A stretch of DNA of 64,000 nucleotides from Erinaceus europaeus (lineage: Eukaryota > Chordata > Mammalia > Eulipotyphla > Erinaceidae), in assembly GCF_950295315.1 (NCBI RefSeq), contig NC_080175.1, forward strand, positions 82,029,566-82,093,565, written 5' to 3'. Shown here in pieces: positions 55,238-64,000 of the stretch. Every line of letters starts with the position of its first letter. The first letter of the stretch is position 1. The translations under genes and the position numbers were made by a program. Under the pieces are notes generated by a model that ran no database searches, had not been told where the DNA came from, and was given only the letters and a program-made list of their open reading frames with translations.

Positions 55238-56075
55238 CATGTGTATGTGTGTGTGTTCTCACATATATATATGTGTGTGTGTTCATATATATGTTTTCCA
55301 AGAATGGGTTTGCCTTTTTTTGCCACTGGGATATTGACCAGTCTCTACATCAATAAGCTTATAAAATGCTAAGAATGACTAATTTGACCTATGGGCACGG
55401 AATCTGATTCAAGTATCAGAAAACATTTCTAAGGGAATAGTCTGTAAGAAAAATATTCATTGTCAGGAATGCATAGTATGAATCAAACAAACACTTCGTT
55501 GAATTGTTTCTGCAAAGTAAAAAAGCCATGGATTTTACAGAATATTCCCCTATAATTTTTTTCTGATACTTCAAATTTGTCTTTAATGGGTCATTGTTTT
55601 CTGAGTGGTGCAATATGAGACATCAATTGGATCTTCTTATAATTCACTTCTACAGTTTCTTTTTTAAATGTGTATCCTGATATGATACATTATTGTCAGA
55701 TATTCCATGACTGATTCACAAACATATATGAAGAATTGCCTTCAATAAATCCAAATGGAAAATAGAGGCAGATATTTATATGTGCCACCCAGGTCTTTAA
55801 AAAATTATATTTCATGCTGGGACTGCAGTAAATTAACTGCCTCTAGATATTGGTCTCTTCAGCTGCATGGATGACCACAGTTAACCTTGCTGAAATCACT
55901 TTCTCAGGCAAAACTACATCCAGTGATTAACTAAAAGGTTTGATTGCTTTAGTCCTATCATGTGTAATTCTGATAAAATTCAAACTCTCAAGATCTCCTT
56001 TCCCAAACTGACCAAGATAAAGTTTGACCTGCATCACAGTTTTACTTTTTTCTGTTCCCAATTCTAATTCTTCAC
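52847..56075. other. Mostly unassigned sequence with one Z-DNA-prone repeat
   Basis: The longest stretch without recognised SINEs or L1. No credible exon: ORFs are under 110 codons and show no family features (the 108-codon minus ORF at 52738-53064 overlaps the SINE-R). An alternating purine-pyrimidine run lies at 55206-55292. Confidence 0.5.
55206..55292. repeat. Compound (CA)n/(TG)n/(TA)n repeat
   Basis: A CA run, then TGTGTATG, a TG run, a TATATA run and TGTGTGTG: near-continuous alternating purine-pyrimidine for about 85 bp, with self-complementary CA and TG halves. Confidence 0.93.
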
Positions 56076-56079
56076 TCTT

Positions 56080-56228
56080 TTTAAAAAATGTATTATTGGA
56101 TAGAGACATAGAGAAGTAGAGACGGAGAGAGATGGAGACACCTACACCCCTGCTTCGCCACTTGTAAAGCTTTCCCCCTGCAGGTGGGGACCAGGGGATT
56201 GGGCATTATAATGTGAGTGCTTAACCTT
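56080..56228 (-). repeat. SINE-D, 5' end degraded
   Basis: TGTATTATTGGATAGAGACA, CCTGCTTCGCCACTTGTAAA, GCTTTCCCCCTGCAGGTGGG and TGAGTGCTTAACC. Confidence 0.82.
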
Positions 56229-56358
56229 CACTCTTATCTTCACAATACTGGCTCCTATACATTTGACACTTTAATGTCCATCTCACAGAATCTTCTGGAG
56301 AACCCACTATATATAAAAGTCCATAGAAGAAGAAAACTTTTAGAAGGTAGATTCTTTA

Positions 56359-56543
56359 AAAAAAAATAAAATCAGTATATATTATTGGATAGAGACACAG
56401 AGAAATTGAGGGGGAGATAGAGAAAGAGATCCCTGCAGTCCAGCTTCACCCCCTCCCCTATGCAGGTAGGGAAAAGAGACTTGAATCTATGGCCTTGCCC
56501 ATGGGAACAGGTGCACTTAACCAGGTGCTCCACCACTTGGCCT
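56359..56543 (-). repeat. SINE-D with target duplication
   Basis: ATATTATTGGATAGAGACAC, AGAAATTGAGGGGGAG, TGCACTTAACCAGGTGCTCC and ACCACTTGGCC. Flanks AAGGTAGATTCTTT and AAGGTAAATTCTTT support a target duplication with one change. Confidence 0.87.
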
Positions 56544-57018
56544 GAAGGTAAATTCTTTCTGGTTGTAATCAGTTTTGAGGTGGAATTAGTAGTGACCATT
56601 TGAATAAATGATCTTTCCTATAAAATTTTGTCTTAACAAACTTTCCTTTGTAAAATGATTCTGGCTATTATTCATTTCCTCTAACTGCAATGAAGATAAT
56701 CCTGAATATATCATAATAAAACATGATGATTATAATTAAATTTGCAGTTCCCTATGTGCCTCTGTAAAGGTCTTTTATATTTCACTCTCCCATCTTAATT
56801 TTCTTTCCTACCATAGTTGTTATGTTTCTGTGTCTTTGGCATATGTTTAATGGTTATAGCTTGAACATTTCTGAGCTGAGTAGTGAAACTTCATTAGACA
56901 ATTGCTATTGCTAACATATGTTTTATCTCTATAAAGAATACTGTTCACTGACTATATATCCCTATTTGATATAATTTTGCTAAATAAATCTTATGCAAAT
57001 AATGTGCTTTAAAATTAA

Positions 57019-57165
57019 ATCTCTTTTTCAAAAATTTATTTAGTTTATGAAAGAGAAACCAGGGCATTCCTCCATCATATTCACTGTCAAGGATTTATCC
57101 TGGGTCCTCCAGCAGACCTCATGCAAGCTCTATGCTTTACCGCTGGTCTGCCTCAATGACCACAA
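57019..57165 (-). repeat. Probable old SINE-R-like element
   Basis: AATTTATTTAGTTTATGAAA, GAGAAACCAGGGCATTCC, CCTCATGCAAGCTCTATGC and TTACCGCTGGTCTGCC parallel the reverse SINE-R layout, with much divergence. Confidence 0.5.
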
Positions 57166-57167
57166 TA

Positions 57168-57960
57168 TTCTCTTTTTAAAGGAGAGTTCTTATTATGACT
57201 ATACTGTTTTTTTCCTGAGCCTGACCTCTGATATGCAGGTGGACCCAAGTTGTTGTCTGGGGAGATGATGTCATGGCTGGAAAAAGGGCTAGAAAGCTGC
57301 ATCAGGGAAAAGAGTAGCTCCCAAAATGGGAAAGGTGTATGAATATTGTTGAATATAGACTCCATCAAGTTGCTCTGGGGACCATATTCAGCTTAGGGGC
57401 CTGTGTGACCTGTGCATCCCTGTAGATCTGAGCTCGCATTTCCTCAGGTGGAACATAGAGTAAGTTGTCCAGCCTCCCTTTGGAGGATGGAACATTCTCT
57501 ACCATTGCTGATCCATGTTCAGGGAAAGGTCCTATGGAGGCCCACAATGGGGTCTATTGTGTTGTTCCTGATGGAGAAAACCAGTGATAATGGAGAGAGA
57601 GAGATCTATTAGAGGTCTAGGTCCATCATGTTTGTGTGGGAATCTCAGGACTCCCTGACGAGGGCCCCAGCTGTTGGAGTGGCCTGATAGTGACTAAAGA
57701 GTCATCATTAAAGTATGCCAATATCATTCCCTTGTTCAGCTTTTGTTGTCCTTACTTTGATAATGTTAGCTTTGGAGTGACTGAGGGAAGTATAATAGGA
57801 AGTAGGTGAGGAAGGTATCTAGGTCTAAGTAGAAACTATTTCATTAGGAACTTTATGGTGACTTTTTAGGTCTTTCTACTTGCCTGCTGCATATATTGAC
57901 TCACTGTACACAATTGCTATATCTCTCCTTTTGTTTTCTCCACTCCAACTAACCTTAATT
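57168..57960 (-). repeat. Old L1 3' UTR, long fragment
   Basis: AGCCTGACCTCTGATATGCA, GGTGGACCCAAGTTGTTGTC, TGATGTCATGGCTGGAAAAA and GTGTATGAATATTGTTGAAT are the reverse of 26.6-26.77 kb. The rest extends further 5' in the same UTR. ORFs here are incidental. Confidence 0.7.
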
Positions 57961-58056
57961 TAGGGATGCCTTTTTCTATGAAAAACAAAACAAAAGAAAA
58001 AATGAAACCTTTTTATCCATGATTTTTGAAGAGAAAACAAAAGTCTTAATTTATTT

Positions 58057-58207
58057 TATTTTTAAAAAGATTTTATTTATTAATGAGAAAATTAAGAAGA
58101 GAGAAAGAAAGAACCAGACATCACTGGTACATATGCTGCTGGGGACTGAACTCGAGACCTCATGCTTGAGAGACCAGTGCCTTACCCAGTGCTTCATTTC
58201 CTGGACC
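58057..58207 (-). repeat. SINE-R with target duplication
   Basis: AGATTTTATTTATTAATGAG, ACCAGACATCACTGGTACAT, CCTCATGCTTGAGAGACC and TTCATTTCCTGGACCAC. Flanks AAGTCTTAATTTATTT and AAATCTTAATTTATTT. Confidence 0.9.
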
Positions 58208-58229
58208 ACAAATCTTAATTTATTTACCT

Positions 58230-58963
58230 CTCTACTTATTCATATTCTTTTTAGTCACTCAACTAAGTATCAGAAGTAATGATAAATATCTGTTTTAAAA
58301 GTGAGATGAGTTTCAATATTGTGTTTTTGACTATAAGGAAGGAGCTTTATCCCTTTTGCCATATGCAGAGTGCAGTCATGGGTCAAAATCACTGACAACA
58401 AACTCAACATAATCTTTTTTCATTAAAAATACTGGTTTTGACTGCCTGCTAATTAAGAAAACTGATTACAGTGAAGGAAATACAACAAGGATGACACATC
58501 AAAAGAAAACACATGTTAATATTTAAAAAGAAACAAGGGAACAATAGCTGAGCTGGTCGAAGAAATCCTTTTAAATAAGAAAGAAAGTAGGAATCATGGG
58601 AAAAATACGGTCATCACTGGAAAACGGGCAACTCCTTGAAGAGGAAATTTGAAGTGCTATAATTATCATGGAGAGAAGCTCAGAGTTACAGGCAGTCAGA
58701 AACTCTCTAATTAAAATTACAAAGAGATTCTGAATTTATAAGAATTCAATAATGAAAGTTTTGATTAAGAGATAGGAAATAGGAACTCACAACTGCTGAA
58801 GTACAGGTAAAGGCATTCTGGAAGGAAGTATGGCATTGCTTGTTAATATTAAACATATATTGCGATCTCAAGAAGTTTTTAGTCAGTGAACGTTATACAT
58901 ATGTTTTATAGGGCATATATATGAGGCAGAGAGACAGAATACTGTGCTGGGTGATTTGAAGCA
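58230..58963. other. Unassigned sequence
   Basis: No credible ORF. Nothing recognised. Confidence 0.45.
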
Positions 58964-58973
58964 CTAATCATAT

Positions 58974-59102
58974 TTCTTCTTCTAGCATTTGCCCTTCTTC
59001 TGTAGCCAGTCAACAGCGTCAGGTTGAGCCTGATGTAAAGTTTCGAGACCTCCTTTGAATCTGGAGAGGTGGCAGTCATTGACTATGTGGGTCATAGTCT
59101 GT
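58974..59102 (-). mobile_element. Non-L1 LINE 3' end, 5'-truncated, GAA tail
   Basis: 129 bp bounded by an exact 10-bp duplication CTAATCATAT (58964-58973 and 59103-59112). On the minus strand it encodes THIVNDCHLSRFKGGLETLH followed by a DAVDWLQKKGKC stop and a GAAGAAGAA tail. The pattern H-x-V-x(2)-C-x(5)-F-x-G-G-L-x(2)-L-H ... A-V-x-W-L is like the C-terminal end of reverse transcriptases of non-L1 LINE clades. L1 #1 has nothing similar at its C-terminus or tail. Its terminal 39 bp recur in 35614-35707. The clade is not determined. Confidence 0.7.
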
Positions 59103-59434
59103 CTAATCATATATAATAAAAGCACTGTATAACTGAAAATATCAATAAAATATTATATATTAATTTTGAGATTTTGGAATGAATGGTCTTTTATTCAACA
59201 ATGGTGAGAATATAAAATGATATAAGTATGCTGGAGACAACCTGGCCATTTCTAGAGAGAGCTGGTTTGTAGCATTGTGTATTGCTCTTCAATATTCTGA
59301 TAAAAAATGCTTTATTAAAACTAAGAATGTAGCATTTCTAATACTAATAACAAACCTAAACACTTTATTTAGAATTTACTAGGTATGTATGCACAACTTT
59401 ATGCTATAACTTTGAATGAAAAGAAGATATTTAT

Positions 59435-59762
59435 GCAACTTCAGAAAAGGGACTAATAACCAAAATTCATAAAGAGCTCATTAAACTTAACACCAGGAAA
59501 ACAATCCCATAAGAAAATGAAGTGAGGAAATGAACAGAAACATTATAAAAGAAGAGATCCCAGAAGGTCAACAAACACATGAGAATGTACTCAGTCACTG
59601 ATTCTCAGAGAAATGCAAATAAAGAGAACAGTGAGATAACACTTGATACCTGTGAGAATGTCTTATATTAAAGAAAAGATAGCAACAACAGATGTTGGAG
59701 AGGATGTAGATCAAAAGGGACACTCTACATTGCTGGTGGGAGTGTGAATGATAGGTAAATGA
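59435..59762 (+). repeat. Old L1 ORF2 C-terminal fragment
   Basis: GGACTAATAACCAAAATTCA, AGAGAAATGCAAATAAAGAG, ACAGATGTTGGAGAGGATGT and CATTGCTGGTGGGAGTGTGA. Multiple frameshifts. Confidence 0.8.
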
Positions 59763-59795
59763 AACATGAAACATATGTATTACATAAAGAAAATA

Positions 59796-59900
59796 TATTT
59801 TTTTTCTGGCCTATGCTGGTGCAGAAGATTGAACCTGGAACCTAGGAGCCTCAACATGAACAGTCTTTTTGCAAAACCTCTATGCTGTCTCTCCCTGCCA
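59796..59900 (-). repeat. SINE-Q inserted in old L1
   Basis: TTTTTTTCTGGCCTATGCTG, GATTGAACCTGGAACCTAGG and CTCTATGCTGTCTCTCCC. Confidence 0.75.
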
Positions 59901-60378
59901 GATGTATTAAATCAAAGCAAGGAACTCAAGGAAGAATGGTAGATAGAGGTGGATGAGAATTGTGGGGGCTGAGTGCATAATGATTTTTTTTTACTACTGA
60001 AGTTTTGCTTTATTTAATATTTCAATTTTTCCCTTATCAGGAATTTTTTTGTTTTTATATTTATTTTTTATTTATAAAAGGGAAGCATTGACAAAACCAT
60101 AGGATAAGAGGGTTACAACTCCACACAATTCCCACCACCAGATCTCCATATCCCAGCCCCTTCTCTGACAGCTTTCCTATTCTTTATCCCTCTGGGAGTA
60201 TGGACCCAAGGTCATTGTGGGGTACAGAAGGTGGAAGGTCTGGCTTCTGTAATTGCTTCCCCACTGAACATGAGTGTTGACAGGTTGATCCATACTTCCA
60301 GCTAATAGCAGGAATTTTGTATGCATGTGACAATGACTACACTGTAAACCATTAACCTCAATTAAAAAATAGAAAATA
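59901..60378 (+). repeat. Old L1 3' UTR, interrupted
   Basis: AAATCAAAGCAAGGAACTCA, GCTGAGTGCATAATGA and, after the inserted L1, TGTAAACCATTAACCTCAAT. Continues the element at 59435-59762. Confidence 0.7.
60051..60307 (-). mobile_element. 5'-truncated L1 3' end inserted in old L1
   Basis: ACAAAACCATAGGATAAGAG, ACTCCACACAATTCCCACCA and CTTCTGTAATTGCTTCCCCA match 32.65-32.84 kb closely. Flanks CAGGAATTTT (60040-60049 and 60308-60317) are its target duplication. Confidence 0.88.
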
Positions 60379-60414
60379 TTGACAGAACTCTGATCTAAGT
60401 TTTAAAGTTATTTT

Positions 60415-61372
60415 TAATGAGAAAGATTCAATTGCAAGAAAAAAACAAACAAAACATAATCCAATGGGATTACTTCAAATTGAAAAGCTTCTGCATAGCA
60501 AAAGAAATCATAGAGACTTCTTAAGGAATGAAAGAAAATCTTAAGTCATTGTTCATCAGAGAAATTCAAATAAGAACAATAATGAGATAACACTCCACTT
60601 CTGTAAGAATGTCATACTTCAGAAGGCCATTAACTAGACATGTTAGAGAGGTTGTGGGGGTAAAGGAACATTTCTGCACTGCTGGTAGGAAAATAAATTG
60701 GTTCAACCCCTGTGGAGATCAGACTGGAGAACTCTCAGGGTGGTACAAAAGTATACTTTATGACCCAGCAATTCCTCTCCTGAGGAAAAGGATACTTTAT
60801 GACCCAGCAATTCCTCTCCTAGGATATATCCTAACGAAACAAACACACCCATCCAAAGAGATCTATGCATACCTATGTTTATAGGAGCCCAGTATGTAAT
60901 AGCCCAAACTTGGAAGCTACCCAGGTGTTCAGTAATAGAGGAGTGGCTAAGAAAGTTGTGGTATGTATACACAAATGGAATACTACTCAGCTTTTAAAAA
61001 TGTTGAGGTCATCTTCTTTGCCTCATCTTGGATGGAGCTAGACAGAATTATGTAAAGTATGATAAACAGGAAAGAGAAGAATACACATGGGATGGTCTCA
61101 CTCATGAGGAGAACTTAAAAAGTAAAAACAGAAAGGGGAAACACAAATTAAAGCCCTTGCAGGGCTTGGTGTATTATATCAAAGCAAAGGACTCTGGGAA
61201 GGAAGGGTAAGGATGAGCTTGAGGAACAATTTGAAATCCTGGATCATGATGGTGGAAAATGATTTAGGGTGGGGATGAGAGCCTTTTGCAAGTCCCTATC
61301 ATGTGGGATGAGATATTGTATCCATGTGCCAACAACTATACTGTAAACCATTAACCCTTAAGTAAAAAAAAA
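60415..61372 (+). mobile_element. 5'-truncated older L1, ORF2 end and 3' UTR
   Basis: CAAATTGAAAAGCTTCTGCA, ACTGCTGGTAGGAAAATAAA, GGAATACTACTCAGCTTTTA, CTTGGATGGAGCTAGACAG and TGTAAACCATTAACCCTTAA with an A-tail at 61359-61372. ORF2 is frameshifted. A 39-bp tandem duplication lies at 60753-60820. Confidence 0.88.
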
Positions 61373-61572
61373 AAATGATATGGAATTTTTTCACCACCCT
61401 GAATGGTGCCCCTTTATAGTGCTTAGGACTTGAATTTAGATTCCTTCACATAGTAAAGTGTGTTCTCTAAAGGGTGAACTGTCTCCTGACCCCAGTCTAT
61501 CTCTTCATAATGTTGAGCAATATACTATTATATGAAAATATTATATTATGCTGTATTCTCAATTTTTAAATT

Positions 61573-61620
61573 TTTTAATATATTTATTTATTTTCCCTTT
61601 TGTTGCCCCTGTTGTTTTTG
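61573..61620 (-). repeat. SINE-S 3' end only
   Basis: TTATTTTCCCTTTTGTTGCC followed by CCTGTTGTTTTT is the reverse tail of SINE-S. The body is missing. Confidence 0.6.
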
Positions 61621-61984
61621 TATTCTCATTTTTTATTATTCACTTTCTGCTAAGATGGAGTTTAGCTTTTACTGACACACAAGGATGTAATGAACATTGT
61701 TGTGTATCTACAAAGTTTTATAGTCTCAGTTTACTAGTGTTTCACATCTTTTCTACAATATATGTTCAGCCTTATTACTGTAGAAAAGAATACTTCATAG
61801 TATTGTTTATGAAGGTTCAGATATATAAAAAATAACTGGTTTTTTGTTAATTGATATGTGTGCTGCAAGGCAGTGAAACTGAAAAATTCACTTTAGTTTC
61901 CTTCCACTCTTATGATTTTCCAAATTGCTAGCAATGCCATTTGTATGAAAAGTGTTTAAAATTCCTTTCAAATCGCTACTTTTC

Positions 61985-62262
61985 ATTTTCTTATTCACTT
62001 GTGCTGATTCTATTTGTAATGTGACATTGAAGAAAAATGATGAGTGGACATTCTTCTCTTTTTTACTTTAGGAGCTAATCTCTCAGTCTTTCAATGTCAA
62101 GTCTAATAGCGGATGGAGGTTTCCATAGAAGTTGCTTATTACATTGAGAAATTTCATTTTTAGTTATTGTTTGTTCAATTTCATTAGGGAAGAATATTAT
62201 GTATTTATCTCAAATCTTTTCTGTATTAACTGAGATGATTACATTTTTTCTTCACAGCCTAT
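61985..62262 (-). repeat. Ancient L1 ORF2 fragment
   Basis: GATGAGTGGACATTCTTCTC, TTTCCATAGAAGTTGCTTAT and TAACTGAGATGATTACATTT correspond in layout to the reverse of the RT region in copy #1. Very diverged. Confidence 0.55.
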
Positions 62263-62772
62263 TGGACCTCCCTCTACCATATGGCTCAGTACCCTGAATT
62301 CTGCAGTTAGAATTCAAGATTTAGTTGTTTCCTGGCTTTGTCTGTTACCTTTCTTTGAAGTAAGCAGGACAATGGTCTCAAGTCACAAGTATTAAAAATA
62401 ATATCAGAATGATCCAAGTGTTTGCAATGAACTCATTCCAGACTTGAGGTCAAGTTTATTTGTAAGAAAATAAACCACATTCAGAACTCAGCAATACAAA
62501 ATTTGCCATTTTAGAATCCAATCCAAGATTGTCAGGCATTCAAAAGATGCACCCTGCTTGTCCATCACTAATTATTTCCCAGTTTTTAAATCTCCTCCTT
62601 GGTACTCTATCCAATGGCATTTGAGTTACATGAGTTTTCTTCTGTCTAGTGGGAACACTGTTTCTTTCTTTGTATAAATGTCAGCTACAACTTTCTTGAG
62701 TCATTTGTAGAGATTTACTTATACTTCCATGGGTAGTTTCTTTACATACATTGATGATATTCTGCTCCTTGT
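62263..62772. other. Unassigned sequence
   Basis: Nothing recognised. Confidence 0.45.
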
Positions 62773-62789
62773 TAGAAATTTGTTTTTGT

Positions 62790-63046
62790 GGGAGTCGGGC
62801 TGTAACACAGTGGGTTAAGCGCAGGTGGTGCTAAGCTCAAGGACCAGCGTCAGGATCCCGGTTCGAGCCTCTAGCTCCCCACCTGCAGGCAGGTCCCTTC
62901 ACAGGTGGTGAAGCAGGTCTGCAGGTGTCTTTCTCTCCCCCTCTCTGTCTTCCCCTCCTCTCTCCATTTCTCTCTGTCCTATCAATAATAACTACAACAA
63001 TAAAACAACAAGGGCAACAAAAGGGAATAAATAAATAAAATAAAAT
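62790..63046 (+). repeat. SINE-S with target duplication
   Basis: GGGAGTCGGGCTGTAACACA, GGTTCGAGCCTCTAGCTCCC, CTTCACAGGTGGTGAAGCAG and the tail AACAAAAGGGAATAAATAAA. Flanks AGAAATTTGTTTT (62776-62788; again from about 63048). Confidence 0.94.
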
Positions 63047-63090
63047 AAAGAAATTTGTTTTGGATATCTATATGTTTAATAGCATGAGAA

Positions 63091-63093
<3 letters not shown>

Positions 63094-63125
<32 letters not shown>

Positions 63126-63152
63126 TGAGAACTGAATATATATATATATATT
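63094..63152. repeat. (TA)n duplicated around CATGAGAACTGA
   Basis: The phrase CATGAGAACTGA occurs twice (about 63084 and 63124), each followed by a TA run. Confidence 0.85.
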
Positions 63153-63212
63153 CAGATTTTTTGTTTAATGTAAGAGGTAAAATCTGATTCTATCCCTTTC
63201 TATCATAAATGA

Positions 63213-63310
63213 AAGGGGAGGAGAAAAGGAAAGGAGAGGAGATGGAAGGGGAGTGGAGGGGAAATGAGGGGAGGGAAGGGGAGAGCAGGGGAGGGGAGAG
63301 GAAAGACCTG
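63213..63310. repeat. Polypurine tract (GGGGA-rich)
   Basis: About 95 bp of nearly pure A/G with repeated AGGGGAGGGG-like blocks on the plus strand. Confidence 0.92.
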
Positions 63311-63580
63311 AGGACTGGAAGGTGGTACACTGAGTTGAGTATATAGTTTACAATGTGAAAGGACCCATATTAAAGCCCCTGGCCCCCAACTGCAGATGAG
63401 AAGCCTCAGGTGTGGGGAAGCAATGCTCAGGTGTGTATGTCTCTCTCCCTTTCTATTTCCCCTTCCCCTTTCAATTTCCCCTTATCCTGTCCTACCCTAC
63501 CCTACCCTACCCTACCCTACCCTACCCTACCCTACCGAATCCTACCCTACTCTATAGCCTATCCTATTAAATAAATAAAT
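63311..63580 (+). repeat. SINE-D with expanded (CCTAC)n
   Basis: GAGGACTGGAAGGTGGTACA, CCTGGCCCCCAACTGCAG and TCAGGTGTGTATGTCTCTCT, then a CCTAC pentamer array (63491-63550) where other copies read CTGTCCTATCCAATAA, then the AAATAAATAAATG tail. Confidence 0.85.
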
Positions 63581-63597
63581 GAATTAAATAAATAGTA

Positions 63598-63726
63598 CTA
63601 GACCTGCAGTTCTGCTTCACTCATTGTGAGACTTCCCACCCTGCAGGTGGTGATGGGAAACTTGATTCTGGATCTTTGTGCATTGTAACAGATACATTCA
63701 GCTGGTATGTAGCCACCTGGCCACAA
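63598..63726 (-). repeat. SINE-D, 5' half
   Basis: GACCTGCAGTTCTGCTTCAC, CCACCCTGCAGGTGGTGATG and a head ending GTAGCCACCTGGCCAC. The tail half is missing. Confidence 0.75.
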
Positions 63727-63739
63727 TTTATGTATTTAA

Positions 63740-63793
63740 GGTCTAGGAGCCCAGGCAGTAGCACGCTTGGCTAAGCACAAACATGACAGTGGT
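63740..63793 (+). repeat. SINE-D head, truncated by a later SINE-S
   Basis: GGAGCCCAGGCAGTAGCACG and CTTGGCTAAGCACAAACATG stop at the T-rich junction of the next element. Confidence 0.75.
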
Positions 63794-64000
63794 TTTTTTT
63801 GTTTTTTTTTAATATTTATTTAATTTATTTATTCACTTTTGTTGCCCTTGTTGTTTTATTGTTGTAGTTATTATTGTTGTTGTCATTGTTGGATAGGACA
63901 GAGAGAAATGGAGAGAGGAGGGGAAGACAGAGAGGAGGAGAGAAAGATAGACACCTGCAGACCTGCTTCACTGCCTGTGAAGCGACTCCCCTGCAGGTGG
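63794..64000 (-). repeat. SINE-S, cut by the window end
   Basis: TTTATTCACTTTTGTTGCCC, GTTGTTGTCATTGTTGGATA, ACCTGCAGACCTGCTTCACT and GCGACTCCCCTGCAGGTGG. The head lies beyond the window. Confidence 0.92.

Noticed and set aside
52847..56075. A hidden host gene in the repeat-poor stretch
   Set aside because: No ORF above about 110 codons, no recognisable domain and no splice-site pattern I could support.
63491..63550. Interstitial telomere repeat
   Set aside because: The unit has five bases (CCTAC), not CCCTAA, and lies in a SINE.

Overview
The window is nuclear DNA from a placental mammal, most likely a hedgehog (Erinaceidae, Eulipotyphla). This rests on recognising the dominant tRNA-derived SINE type, with its pol III A/B-box head, the block AGCAGGTCTGCAGGTGTCT, a pyrimidine stretch, a CAA-rich stretch and an AATAAATAAATA tail, which I know from insectivores and hedgehogs. 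No database was searched. I see no host protein-coding exon, tRNA, rRNA, CRISPR or prokaryotic feature. It is an AT-rich, gene-poor tract (intergenic or deep intronic) made largely of retroelements.

SINE labels used here are mine. SINE-S is about 270-290 bp, with a GGTTAAGCGCA head and a tail ending AAGGGCAACAAAAGGG(AATAAA)n. SINE-L has the same head plus a 3' extension (GTGGATTCGTAGTGCAGGCA ... GATAACCCTGGAGGC). SINE-D is an older, diverged relative of about 200 bp. SINE-R is about 150 bp (CCGGGAGGTGGCGCAGTGG ... CAAGCATGAGGTCC). SINE-Q is about 130 bp (GAGACAGCATAATGGTTATG ... AGAGCTGAGCAGTGCTCTGG).

Layout. 0-3.2 kb: an internally deleted class II (betaretrovirus-like) endogenous retrovirus on the minus strand, with both LTRs, primer binding site, polypurine tract and a 6-bp target duplication, inserted in an old L1 3' UTR. 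3.2-13.8 kb: SINEs, old L1 3' ends, a CA repeat and a roughly 230-bp direct duplication of otherwise anonymous sequence. 13.88-19.03 kb: L1 copy #1, whose 5' UTR is joined directly to the reverse-transcriptase part of ORF2. 19.42-22.80 kb: L1 copy #2, which has the 5' UTR, ORF1 and the endonuclease part of ORF2, then stops with no poly(A). Each copy has its own target-site duplication, and the two break within about 17 bp of the same ORF2 position. 22.8-32.6 kb: a twin-primed old L1, more SINEs and L1 3' ends. 32.60-39.91 kb: L1 copy #3, full length on the minus strand, with a broken ORF2 and a 94-bp foreign insert. 40-64 kb: SINE clusters with nested insertions, an RPS20 processed pseudogene (46.7-47.25 kb), a long polypyrimidine tract (48.5-48.8 kb), AT palindromes, a minisatellite of about 100-bp units (49.6-50.1 kb), and a short non-L1 LINE 3' end (58.97-59.10 kb) whose terminal 39 bp recur in the insert inside L1 #3.

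The most interesting items are the matching breakpoints of L1 #1 and #2, the two insertions that share a GAA-tailed 3' end unlike L1, and the L1 promoter made of two related units in copies #1 and #2 but only one in copy #3. I find no evidence for a multi-gene functional system. All coding potential is retroelement-derived, and most of it is broken.
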